Position numbers and translations under genes: made by a program
NCBI GenBank assembly: GCA_964439135.1
Contig: CAYTNN010000205.1
Coordinates: 1 to 8,131 of the forward strand
DNA: 8,131 nt
Source of the DNA: JAFGPJ01 sp964439135
GTDB taxonomy: Bacteria; Planctomycetota; Phycisphaerae; Sedimentisphaerales; Anaerobacaceae
Reading direction: 5' to 3'
Shown: positions 1-6,538 of the stretch, piece after piece
Position numbering within the stretch: position 1 is the stretch's first letter
How the letters are laid out: the number at the start of each line of letters is the position of its first letter
The notes under the pieces: model-generated
What the model was told of the DNA's origin: nothing
The model's database searches: none
What the model saw: only the letters and a program-made list of their open reading frames with translations

Positions 1-508
1 TTTGGCTTTGAATTGGCTTTGTTTTCTTGCCGCCCAAAACCACAAAAATCCTCATATCTCCCTTTCGTATAGATACTTAAACTCATTTTGCCCATTCGGA
101 AATTGGCTTTGTTTTTTCAAATTAACCACGAAAAAACACGAATTAACACCTGATTTACTCTCATTTTTGCCTTTTTTCTTCTATTTTTTTCCATTTTCCA
201 TTCTTAATTCCACTTACCACATACCACATACGAAATACGACATACGAATTCGTTAAGTATTATACGAACCAGTCCGTTTGCCGTCAAGGAAATTCCAAAA
301 AAATCTCCGTGAAACGCCACTTGCTGTACGCGGCTCGTGCCCCGTGGTTCGTGATCCGAGCGACGGACTATAGCTTTTGCCTTCTTTTCTCCTGTCTTCT
401 GGTTCCTCCGTAAGTCCCGTCAGGGACGCCATCCGGCGGAGTCACAAGGACTGAATTCTCCGTGAATCCCGTGAAATATTCTGTATCACGTAGAAAGGCA
501 GATTGTTT
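1..508. other. AT-rich intergenic region with short dispersed repeats, no gene
   Basis: I see no credible gene here. An open frame covers about the first 250 bases, but its product is low-complexity (rich in F, L, S and Y), starts on TTG without a ribosome binding site, and crosses repeats. The 15-mer aattggctttgtttt occurs at 11-25 and 101-115. Degenerate copies of a taccacatacgaaatacga-like motif lie at 214-247. The 10-mer tctccgtgaa occurs at 304-313 and 457-466. A small inverted repeat, gtccc-gtca-gggac (414-427), is nested inside a wider ctccg/cggag pair (406-410 and 437-441). This is typical of dispersed-repeat intergenic DNA; no upstream gene end can be identified. Confidence 0.6.
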
Positions 509-537
509 TTGTTATACGAAGGAGCAAGTGGTATAAT
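509..537 (+). promoter_or_regulatory. Predicted sigma70-type promoter with extended -10
   Basis: The hexamer TTGTTA (509-514, four of six matches to TTGACA) is followed by a 17-nt spacer and a perfect TATAAT (532-537). TGG immediately upstream of the -10 supplies the extended -10 TGn. Transcription would begin near 544 and first meet the broken small reading frame at 605, then possibly the lipoprotein pair. This is the best promoter match in the first kilobase; activity is inferred from sequence only. Confidence 0.5.
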
Positions 538-604
538 GTGAAACAGCAACCTTGAGCAAGCAATAAAAGGCGCCAAATAAAGAAGCGAGTTTTTAGGGCG
601 GTAA

Positions 605-938
605 ATGGATTTCTGGAAGAAAATGTACCGGAGACCTTTAATTTATCTTTATACTTATTCAGGACCGACTAATTATGGAATAAACCTTAGAATAACCTGG
701 CGCAGCCTCGGGCTTCGCCCTTGGCCGCAACCAAAAAGTTCGTCTAATAGAAAAGCTTCGTAAAATCTTGCAAATACAAAGGTTACGAGTGGCCAAAACA
801 AAAATCGAGCATAAAAAACAACGTTTTGAAAGATTGTATTACGAAAAAGACATAAGAAAATCCCATTCTGAGTTGAAAATTAAGTTGATGGCTCAATGGG
901 AAAGTGATATTTTGATTACTGCAAGCAGGTGGATATAA
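605..938 (+). pseudogene. Possible small basic protein gene split by one frameshift
   Basis: An ATG at 605 opens a 52-codon frame beginning MDFWKKMYRRPLIYLYTYSG and ending at TAA 761-763. A second frame is open from 696 to TAA 936-938. Its distal part is rich in K, R, E, I and L and looks helix- or coiled-coil-like (for example RFERLYYEKDIRKSHSELK). Removing one A from the five-A run at 733-737 fuses the two into a single product of about 110 residues. An agggcgg sequence just before the ATG could serve as a weak ribosome binding site, and a good promoter lies about 60 nt upstream. I do not recognise the family. It may be a decayed gene, a frameshifted assembly, or chance open frames in AT-rich DNA. 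Confidence 0.3.
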
Positions 939-939
939 G
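912..939 (+). promoter_or_regulatory. Weak candidate promoter before the lipoprotein pair
   Basis: TTGATT (912-917) is separated by 16 nt from TATAAG (934-939), so a transcript could start near 946, upstream of all possible starts of the first lipoprotein gene. Both hexamers are imperfect and the region is AT-rich, so this could be chance. Confidence 0.25.
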
Positions 940-958
940 GCGTTTGAATTCATAATTG

Positions 959-976
959 AGAGCCAGAGCCAGAGCC
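959..976 (+). repeat. Hexamer microsatellite (agagcc)x3
   Basis: Three perfect tandem copies of agagcc lie directly before the ATG at 977. In frame they would encode Arg-Ala repeats, an implausible N-terminus for a lipoprotein. This argues against the TTG start at 956 for the following gene. Confidence 0.7.
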
Positions 977-1007
977 ATGGCAATTTCAGGGATCAGTGTG
1001 GCTGAAA

Positions 1008-1017
1008 GAGGAGGGGG
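1008..1017 (+). promoter_or_regulatory. Purine-rich ribosome binding site that favours the GTG start at 1031
   Basis: The sequence gaggaggggg is a strong anti-SD match with a 13-nt spacer to GTG 1031, slightly longer than ideal. Neither the ATG at 977 nor the TTG at 956 has a comparable site. Confidence 0.45.
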
Positions 1018-1030
1018 CAAAAAAGGGATT

Positions 1031-1846
1031 GTGCGGATTTACGCAGTCACTATTCTGTTGGTTGTGGCCATGATTCTGAGTGGATGTAGACCGGGCCGGT
1101 CGGGCACGTCCTTTGAACCGAGCCTCGAAGACATTTCTCGTATCAAGAATGTTGGATTGCACGTCAAGGTCGAGAAAGGATTTGCCGTACGGCTTCAGTA
1201 CGTCACCAATGCTGATGATCCAAATCTTTTCGAGAATTTGATCGGCCTCGGCTTGATTGTCGCTGTCCAAAGAAGCCGTGGTATTAGTGTCCCCAGGGAA
1301 GCTGTGGCCGGAGGCGCCATCGGTGGCGCCATTGGCGGCGTCATCGGAGGCGTGATTCGCGAGTCCAGCCCTGACAGACGAGCTACCCGGGCGCTGAAGC
1401 CCGAAGCGGCTCAAATGAACAGTGCCGACGCAATTGGGCACGCGATGGTGGACAAGTTTGAGACTGCCAAGGTTTTCCCAGCGATTGAACTCGTGCAATC
1501 TCAATCCCCTGCGGCTGCCCAAGAAAGCGGGATTGATACCCTTTTCATCTTTACAGTCAGGAGATGGGGACTGCGGCCCCCGCTCGGCAGCAAATATGAC
1601 AAGGGAGACAAAGCAGAGGCTCAGTTGGAACTGGATGTGAATCTTAAGTTGATATCGTCTGCCACAAGCAAAGTTTTATGGGAACGCAACGAGTTTTACC
1701 CGGACAGTAAGTCCTACAGTCTGGGTGACTTCAAGTCCCAAGAAGGGCTGCTCGCCGGACGAATGGAGTATGTGCTCCAAATGGTGTGCGACTGTACGGC
1801 CAATGAGGTTTACCGAACGCCCCAAAACCAAGGAGTGATGCAATGA
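1031..1846 (+). CDS. Predicted lipoprotein with a glycine-zipper segment, function unknown
   Basis: The product is 271 residues from the chosen GTG. That start gives a compact lipoprotein signal, MRIYAVTILLVVAMILSGC, with lipobox L-S-G-C and lipidated Cys19. Longer starts (ATG 977, TTG 956) add a polar extension and lack a Shine-Dalgarno. Residues 94-109 form a GGxxGGxxGGxxGG glycine zipper, encoded by four imperfect 12-bp repeats (1310-1357). Such segments often insert in or associate with membranes. The remainder looks like a mixed alpha/beta domain, with a strand-rich part near RRWGLRPPLG and LELDVNLKLIS. I do not recognise a named family. The stop overlaps the next lipoprotein start (ATGA), so the two are very likely translated together and may form one envelope complex. 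Confidence is high that it is a gene and low on function. Confidence 0.8.
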   Translation: MRIYAVTILLVVAMILSGCRPGRSGTSFEPSLEDISRIKNVGLHVKVEKGFAVRLQYVTNADDPNLFENLIGLGLIVAVQRSRGISVPREAVAGGAIGGAIGGVIGGVIRESSPDRRATRALKPEAAQMNSADAIGHAMVDKFETAKVFPAIELVQSQSPAAAQESGIDTLFIFTVRRWGLRPPLGSKYDKGDKAEAQLELDVNLKLISSATSKVLWERNEFYPDSKSYSLGDFKSQEGLLAGRMEYVLQMVCDCTANEVYRTPQNQGVMQ

Positions 1847-2511
1847 ATCTCAAGCAAGTCACAATCGGATTCGTAATTGTATGGGCTTTCCATCTGTTGT
1901 TGTGTGCCGGCTGCGCTTCAAGACAAGTAAAAGTAGCTTTGAATTATGCGCCAACCGGAACGGGTCTACTGAGTGACCTGAAACCAGCGGTCGTTTCCCT
2001 CCAAGTCGTAGATCATCGACCGAAGGAGCAGCGGAATTACATTGGAGTCCAGCGTAATACGATGTTTGGGGCAGAGAATACCACCGTCATTTCGAAAACT
2101 CCCGAAGTTCAAGTAGTGCACAACGCGCTCAAGGTAGAATTGGAAAGAAGCGGCCACCGCGTGCTGAACCCAGGTCATGGCCATGGAGAAATAACCGTGA
2201 ATGTCGGGTTGACGCAATTTTTCTTCGACAGCAAGGCATCGGGGGTCGATATCGAATTGGTCGGGAGCATTCGGGCAGATGTTGTTGCTTCTGCCGGCGT
2301 TGGGAATGTGCCCCAAGTCTCATTCACAGTCGAAAGTTCTTATCGTGATTTTGTGCAGATGGGCTTGTCTCGTCCCGCGTTTTTTGGAGTATGGGGTATC
2401 TTCTCCAGTGCGACTTCAAAGAGCCACATCGAAAAGGTGCTGAACGGTACATTGGTGGAATTCGTGAGGCGTTTCTGCTTGGAACCAAAGTTCCGCAAAT
2501 TTTTTATCTAA
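1843..2511 (+). CDS. YajG-like lipoprotein
   Basis: This 222-residue product begins with a short basic N-terminus and a hydrophobic stretch ending LLLCAGC, a lipobox with lipidated Cys24 (Cys at -3 is less usual than Leu). The layout resembles the YajG lipoprotein family (Lipoprotein_16 type). An early strand contains VVDHRP. A helix follows (VVHNALKVELERSGHRV), then a strand ITVNVGLTQFFF, further strands with the SFTVESSYRDF segment, and a terminal helix (IEKVLNGTLVEFVRRF). YajG proteins are envelope lipoproteins without an established reaction. The ATG overlaps the preceding stop in ATGA, and an AAGGAG (1830-1835) inside the upstream gene sits 7 nt before the start, so reinitiation or coupled translation is expected. 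The family call is from overall pattern, not an alignment. Confidence 0.75.
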   Translation: MNLKQVTIGFVIVWAFHLLLCAGCASRQVKVALNYAPTGTGLLSDLKPAVVSLQVVDHRPKEQRNYIGVQRNTMFGAENTTVISKTPEVQVVHNALKVELERSGHRVLNPGHGHGEITVNVGLTQFFFDSKASGVDIELVGSIRADVVASAGVGNVPQVSFTVESSYRDFVQMGLSRPAFFGVWGIFSSATSKSHIEKVLNGTLVEFVRRFCLEPKFRKFFI

Positions 2512-2733
2512 TTGGCTAAGATGAAGCAGAGCTTGAGCCTTATGCCTCCTGACAACACGTTGAGACCTACAGCGGATCCACCTTACTGTGCTTCACTGAG
2601 GAAGTGGTTTGGGCGTCAACAGCTTTGTCGGAGTGTAACTGCGGAAATTATTAAAATTATTATGGATGTTTACCAATTTCCTGCAACTTCCTCTTACGTC
2701 ACCGAAGATGTTGACGGAGAATAAAAAGAGCAG
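2512..2733. other. Intergenic stretch with an unconvincing open frame
   Basis: A frame is open from directly after the lipoprotein stop to TAA at 2722-2724 (70 codons from TTG 2512, 67 from ATG 2521). No Shine-Dalgarno precedes either start. The product has no hydrophobic segment or domain I recognise. The part from about 2548 to 2640 reads DNTLRPTADPP followed by RKWFGRQQLCRSV, and could be a dispersed noncoding repeat that happens to be open. I do not call it a gene. Confidence 0.4.
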
Positions 2734-2788
2734 GTAGGGTGGGCCTTGGCCCACCGATCAACAATGGTGGGGCATAGCCCCACCCTAC
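2734..2788. repeat. 55-bp palindromic element with two nested hairpins
   Basis: Outer arms gtagggtggg (2734-2743) and cccaccctac (2779-2788) are perfect reverse complements. Alternatively each half folds alone: ggtgggcc-tt-ggcccacc (2738-2755) and ggtggggc-ata-gccccacc (2766-2784, stems of 8 bp). No T-run follows, so it is not a classic intrinsic terminator, although it could slow or stop transcription after the lipoprotein pair. Similar GTAGGGTGGGC palindromes are common dispersed intergenic repeats in bacteria, which is the most likely identity. Confidence 0.75.
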
Positions 2789-2852
2789 GATTTCTAATCC
2801 TCTAATTCACCGCCCTGTTTATCTAAAATAACTGTTTCGCTTCAGAATCATA

Positions 2853-2861
2853 TGTTATAAT
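2853..2861 (+). promoter_or_regulatory. Extended -10 promoter for the oxidoreductase operon
   Basis: TGT directly abuts a perfect TATAAT (2856-2861), giving an extended -10. At the usual spacing, the -35 position (about 2833-2838, TGTTTC) is poor, as tolerated for extended -10 promoters. Transcription would start near 2868 and leave a leader of about 53 nt before the oxidoreductase start. Confidence 0.5.
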
Positions 2862-2906
2862 GCCGCAAATAACAGCTTAGATAATCGAATTTAGAATTTA
2901 TTTTAT

Positions 2907-2914
2907 AAGGAGGT
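2907..2914 (+). promoter_or_regulatory. Strong Shine-Dalgarno fixing the start at 2921
   Basis: AAGGAGGT is a full anti-SD match placed 6 nt before ATG 2921. It decides the start and suggests high translation of the first operon gene. Confidence 0.85.
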
Positions 2915-2920
2915 TCTGCA

Positions 2921-4174
2921 ATGCAAGGTTTATATTCTCGCCGGGGGTTTTTGAAGACGGCTACGGCCGGGGGAGCTGCTTTTGCACTTTCGGCGGCGAG
3001 CTATTCTCGCGTGCCCGGTGCCAACGACCGGATATCTATCGGTCAGATCGGCCTTGGCGGCCGAGGAATCGGCGCCCACATGGCGGGCGTGCATCAACAC
3101 CAGGATACACAGAATTTCGAGATTACCGCCGTGTGCGATCCGTGGCGGCTCCGCCAGGAGGAAGCCGCCGCCAAGACTAAGGAATGGTACGGGCGCGAGG
3201 CGCGGAAGTTCTCCTCGTATCGCGATTTGATTGCTCTCAAAGATGTTGACGCCGTGATGATTGCCTCGCCCGACCACGCGCACACTACGCACCTCGAAGC
3301 GGCGGCGAAAGCCGGCAAGGACGCGTACTGCGAAAAGCCGCTGGCCCGGCGGCTCGACAGGCTCATAAAAGCATGCGACGCCGTCAAGGAGGCCGGGATA
3401 GTCGTCCAGATCGGCACGCAGTTGCGAAGCTTCGGCACGTTTACCGGCTGCCGTGAGCTTTATAAGACCGGCATCCTCGGCAAGGTCGGGCGGATCGAAC
3501 AGTGTCGGAACGGCGAACAGCCCTACTGGTACGGCTACGTCAAGGACGTCAAAGCCGAGGACGTGGACTTCGACGAGTTCCTGATGGACCAGCCGAAGCG
3601 TCCCTTCGATCCCGTGCTATACTCGGGCTGGTACGGCTATCGTGATTTCTCCGACGGGCCCGTGCCGGGATTAGGCAGCCATTTTATCGACCTGGTGCAT
3701 TATATTACCGGGGCGAAGTTCCCAACGAGCTGCGTCTGTTTGGGCGGGACGTACACGTGGAAGGATGAGCACAAATTCACGTGCCCCGACCACGTTCACG
3801 CCCTGTGGACTTATCCGGAGGATTTCATGGTGAGCTACTCGACGAACTTCGGCAACGGCAGCGGCAACAGCTTCAAGATATTCGGCGACGCCGGCGTTAT
3901 CGATATGGTCAACTGGAACGCGCCGATTCTGACCGCCGAAGGGGCAAACAGCGAGAAAAAGGGACCGATACGCGGCAGGAAACCGGTCGAAGAAGTCTCG
4001 CGGCCGGAACACTTCCTCGACTGGCTCCAGTGCATGCGAACGCGCAAGACGCCCAACGCCTCGATCGATGCCGGATACCAGCACGCGGTGGCGGTTATTA
4101 TGGCGATGAAGTCGTACGACACGGGCCTGAGAATGATTTATGATGCCGAGAAACGTGAGATTCGTCCGGGATAA
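2921..4174 (+). CDS. Tat-exported Gfo/Idh/MocA-family oxidoreductase
   Basis: This 417-residue protein belongs to the Gfo/Idh/MocA family of NAD(P)-dependent sugar or polyol dehydrogenases. The N-terminus carries a twin-arginine motif (SRRGFLK, residues 6-12) and an alanine-rich hydrophobic segment, so the folded, cofactor-loaded enzyme is predicted to be exported. The Rossmann fold follows: strand and glycine loop IGQIGLGGRG (40-49), acidic residue of VCDP (D73), SPDHAH (116-121), and the family EKP signature at 138-140, whose Lys is usually catalytic. The C-terminal alpha/beta domain includes GLGSHFIDLVHYITG from residue 250, with H254 and D257 in the usual active-site area. Length is normal for the family. 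The true substrate cannot be read from sequence. The next gene, also Tat-exported, starts 61 nt later with no terminator between them, which suggests joint processing of one extracytoplasmic substrate. Confidence 0.93.
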   Translation: MQGLYSRRGFLKTATAGGAAFALSAASYSRVPGANDRISIGQIGLGGRGIGAHMAGVHQHQDTQNFEITAVCDPWRLRQEEAAAKTKEWYGREARKFSSYRDLIALKDVDAVMIASPDHAHTTHLEAAAKAGKDAYCEKPLARRLDRLIKACDAVKEAGIVVQIGTQLRSFGTFTGCRELYKTGILGKVGRIEQCRNGEQPYWYGYVKDVKAEDVDFDEFLMDQPKRPFDPVLYSGWYGYRDFSDGPVPGLGSHFIDLVHYITGAKFPTSCVCLGGTYTWKDEHKFTCPDHVHALWTYPEDFMVSYSTNFGNGSGNSFKIFGDAGVIDMVNWNAPILTAEGANSEKKGPIRGRKPVEEVSRPEHFLDWLQCMRTRKTPNASIDAGYQHAVAVIMAMKSYDTGLRMIYDAEKREIRPG

Positions 4175-4235
4175 ATTTACGCCGGCGATTGTCACTTTGA
4201 GCAATATGTCCGAAACGAGTTAGGAGAAAATATCG

Positions 4236-6518
4236 ATGAATGCTTTTGACGAACTTTCCCGCAGGGATTTTTTAGGCCATAGCCTGAGACTCGGGGCGGT
4301 GGGACTTGCCGCTTCTTATACTGCCACATCAACGATGGCTTCGACGGCCGGAGACCGATGGCAGATCGGCTGCTACACCCGGCCCTGGGCGAAATACGAT
4401 TATCGCGTGGCGCTGGATGCCATTGCCGAGGCGGGTTTCAAATACGCCGGCCTGATGACGGCAAAATCGAAGAACAACCTCGTGATTTCGGTGGAGACCA
4501 CGCTCGAAGAGGCCGAGCAGGTGGGCCGGGAGGTACGGAATCGCGGGCTCAAAATTCCATCGGTTTACGGCGGTGGAATCCCCGTGGACAAGTCGCTCGA
4601 AGCGGGCATCGAAGGTCTGAGGAAGCTGATAGATAACTGTGCCGCATGCGGCGCGGGCAACCTGCTCATGGGCGGCATCGGCAACGAAAAGCTGTTTAAG
4701 GTTTACTACAAGGCCATTGCCGAATGCTGCGATTATGCCGCTGAGAAAGGCCTTGGGATAAGCGTAAAACCGCACGGGGGCCTGAACGCCACGGGACCTC
4801 AGTGCCGCAAGACCATCGAGATGGTCAACCATAAGAACTTCCGAATCTGGTACGACCCGGGAAATATTTACTATTACTCGGACGGCAAACTGGACCCGGT
4901 TTCCGAAGCGGCCAGCGTCGATGGGCTCGTCGTCGGCATGTGCGTCAAGGATTATAAGCATCCCAAGAAGGTCGATTTGACGCCGGGGACGGGCATGGTG
5001 GATTTTCCCGCTGTAATGGCACGTCTGAAGAAAGGCGGCTTTACAGGCGGCCCGCTGGTCGTCGAATGTCTTGAGCCGGGCGATTTGGAGCAGACGCTCG
5101 CCGAAGCGAAAAAGGTCCGGCAGTTCCTCGAAGAGCTGACCGGCCAGAAAACATCGGCGCGCCGGAGTTCCGGTCGTGCGGCTCAACTAACGGCGGGTCT
5201 GGCAGTTGCCGATATCACGCCGCCCATCGGTTACCGAATGAGCGGATACTTCAGCGAGAGATTGAGCACGGGCACGTCGAATCCGCTTCATGCGAAAGCG
5301 ATTGTCCTTCGACAGGGTGAGACGTCCGCGGCTATGGTCTTCTGCGATATCATCGGCCTGTCACTCGACGTTTCGTCGCGCGCCCGCAGGTGGGCGGCCG
5401 AGCGAACCGGCATCCCGGCGAAAAATATTCTTATCGCCGCTACGCACTCTCACACCGGCCCGCTTTACTTTGGCGCCCTGAGGAAACACTTTCACGACAC
5501 TGCCCTTGCCGAACATGGCAGCGACCCGTACGAGAAGGTGGACTACGCAGAAGAGTTGATTGAGAAGCTTGCAGGAGTAATCGCGCAAGCCGACGCGGCG
5601 GCAAAGCCCGTCCGGCTCGCGGCAGGCTCGGCTGAGCAGCAAGGTCTTTCGTTCAATCGGCGGTTCCATATGAAAGACGGGACGGTCCGGTTCAATCCCG
5701 GAGTGCTGAATCCCGATATCGTTCGCGCTGCCGGCCCGATCGATCCCGAGGTTGGGATGGTATTTCTCCGCGAGGCAAATGGCGACAACGACGCTATTGG
5801 GGCGTTGGTCAACTTCACCCTCCATCTCGACACGGTCGGAGGAACAAAATATGCCGCGGACTACCCTTATTATCTGGAGCAGTCGTTGCGGGAGAAATAT
5901 GGTGATAAGTTCGTTCTGCTGTTCGGCACCGGTACCTGCGGCGACATCAACCACATCGACGTTACGAAAAAGGAACGCCTCAAGACGGACTACATCGGCA
6001 GGACATTGGCTGAGACGGTCAAAGCGAAAAAGGAATCTCTGAAGGCCGATGCCGAACCGTTGCTGGGCGTGCGCAGCGGGATTGTCGATGCCCCGCTTCA
6101 GCAATTCGGGCCGGAGAAGGTTGCCTGGGCCCGCGAGAACATTAAAAAGGTCGGGACCGGAGAATTGTCCTTTATTAAACAAGTCGAGGCGTATAAAATA
6201 CTCGCCAGAGAGATGCGTCCGGGCCAAACAATACCTCTTGAAGTTCATGTATTCCGGCTGAGCCGGGATGTGGCTGTCGTTGGTCTGCCGGGCGAGGTCT
6301 TTGTAGATCTGGGGCTTGCGATTAAGCGAGCCAGCCCCTTTGCCACTACGCTGGTGATAGAATTATGCCAGGATGCGCCGGGTTATATACCCACGAAAAA
6401 GGCATTTGCCGAGGGCAGCTACGAAACGGTCAATTCGAGGATCGCTCCGGGAGGTGGCGAGATGATGGCCGAAGCGGCAATTCGACTGCTCAAGGAACTG
6501 GGGCCGGTAGCGGTCTGA
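4236..6518 (+). CDS. Tat-exported fusion: xylose-isomerase-like TIM barrel plus neutral/alkaline-ceramidase-like domain
   Basis: One uninterrupted 760-residue frame joins two enzymes. Residues 1-38 form a Tat leader (SRRDFLG at 8-14) with possible cleavage after STA. Residues about 42-300 are a sugar phosphate isomerase/epimerase-type TIM barrel. H180 (VKPHGG), D207 (YDPGN), D239/H242 (KDYKH) and E277 (VVECL) are candidate metal or catalytic residues. A short basic linker near 305-320 leads to a neutral/alkaline non-lysosomal ceramidase-like domain (about 322-760). It has DITPPIGYRMSGY, THSHTGP (403-409), FTLHLDTVGG (H530), GTGTCGDIN (565-572), GLPGEVF (E687) and GYIPTKKAFAEGSYE (Y717/Y729). 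These match the order of the zinc-binding His, His, Glu and Tyr of neutral ceramidases. The C-terminal Ig-like domain of classical ceramidases seems absent. AGGAG (4222-4226) lies 9 nt before the ATG. True ceramide hydrolysis is unproven; the domain may cleave another amide. Confidence 0.88.
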   Translation: MNAFDELSRRDFLGHSLRLGAVGLAASYTATSTMASTAGDRWQIGCYTRPWAKYDYRVALDAIAEAGFKYAGLMTAKSKNNLVISVETTLEEAEQVGREVRNRGLKIPSVYGGGIPVDKSLEAGIEGLRKLIDNCAACGAGNLLMGGIGNEKLFKVYYKAIAECCDYAAEKGLGISVKPHGGLNATGPQCRKTIEMVNHKNFRIWYDPGNIYYYSDGKLDPVSEAASVDGLVVGMCVKDYKHPKKVDLTPGTGMVDFPAVMARLKKGGFTGGPLVVECLEPGDLEQTLAEAKKVRQFLEELTGQKTSARRSSGRAAQLTAGLAVADITPPIGYRMSGYFSERLSTGTSNPLHAKAIVLRQGETSAAMVFCDIIGLSLDVSSRARRWAAERTGIPAKNILIAATHSHTGPLYFGALRKHFHDTALAEHGSDPYEKVDYAEELIEKLAGVIAQADAAAKPVRLAAGSAEQQGLSFNRRFHMKDGTVRFNPGVLNPDIVRAAGPIDPEVGMVFLREANGDNDAIGALVNFTLHLDTVGGTKYAADYPYYLEQSLREKYGDKFVLLFGTGTCGDINHIDVTKKERLKTDYIGRTLAETVKAKKESLKADAEPLLGVRSGIVDAPLQQFGPEKVAWARENIKKVGTGELSFIKQVEAYKILAREMRPGQTIPLEVHVFRLSRDVAVVGLPGEVFVDLGLAIKRASPFATTLVIELCQDAPGYIPTKKAFAEGSYETVNSRIAPGGGEMMAEAAIRLLKELGPVAV

Positions 6519-6538
6519 TCGTTATAAGGAGAAGTCCG

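Noticed and set aside
2..256. 84-codon plus-strand frame at the window start
   Set aside because: Low-complexity product, TTG start without a ribosome binding site, and it crosses dispersed repeats.
710..720. gggc-ttc-gccc hairpin as a terminator
   Set aside because: The stem is only 4 bp and no T-run follows.
956..1030. Upstream TTG 956 or ATG 977 starts for the first lipoprotein
   Set aside because: They add an Arg-Ala microsatellite-encoded or polar extension and lack a Shine-Dalgarno; GTG 1031 gives a standard 18-residue lipoprotein signal. ATG 977 remains possible.
6365..6538. 58-codon upstream extension of the dapF frame
   Set aside because: It overlaps the conserved C-terminus of the fusion gene in another frame, and the family N-terminus begins at ATG 6539 with its own ribosome binding site.
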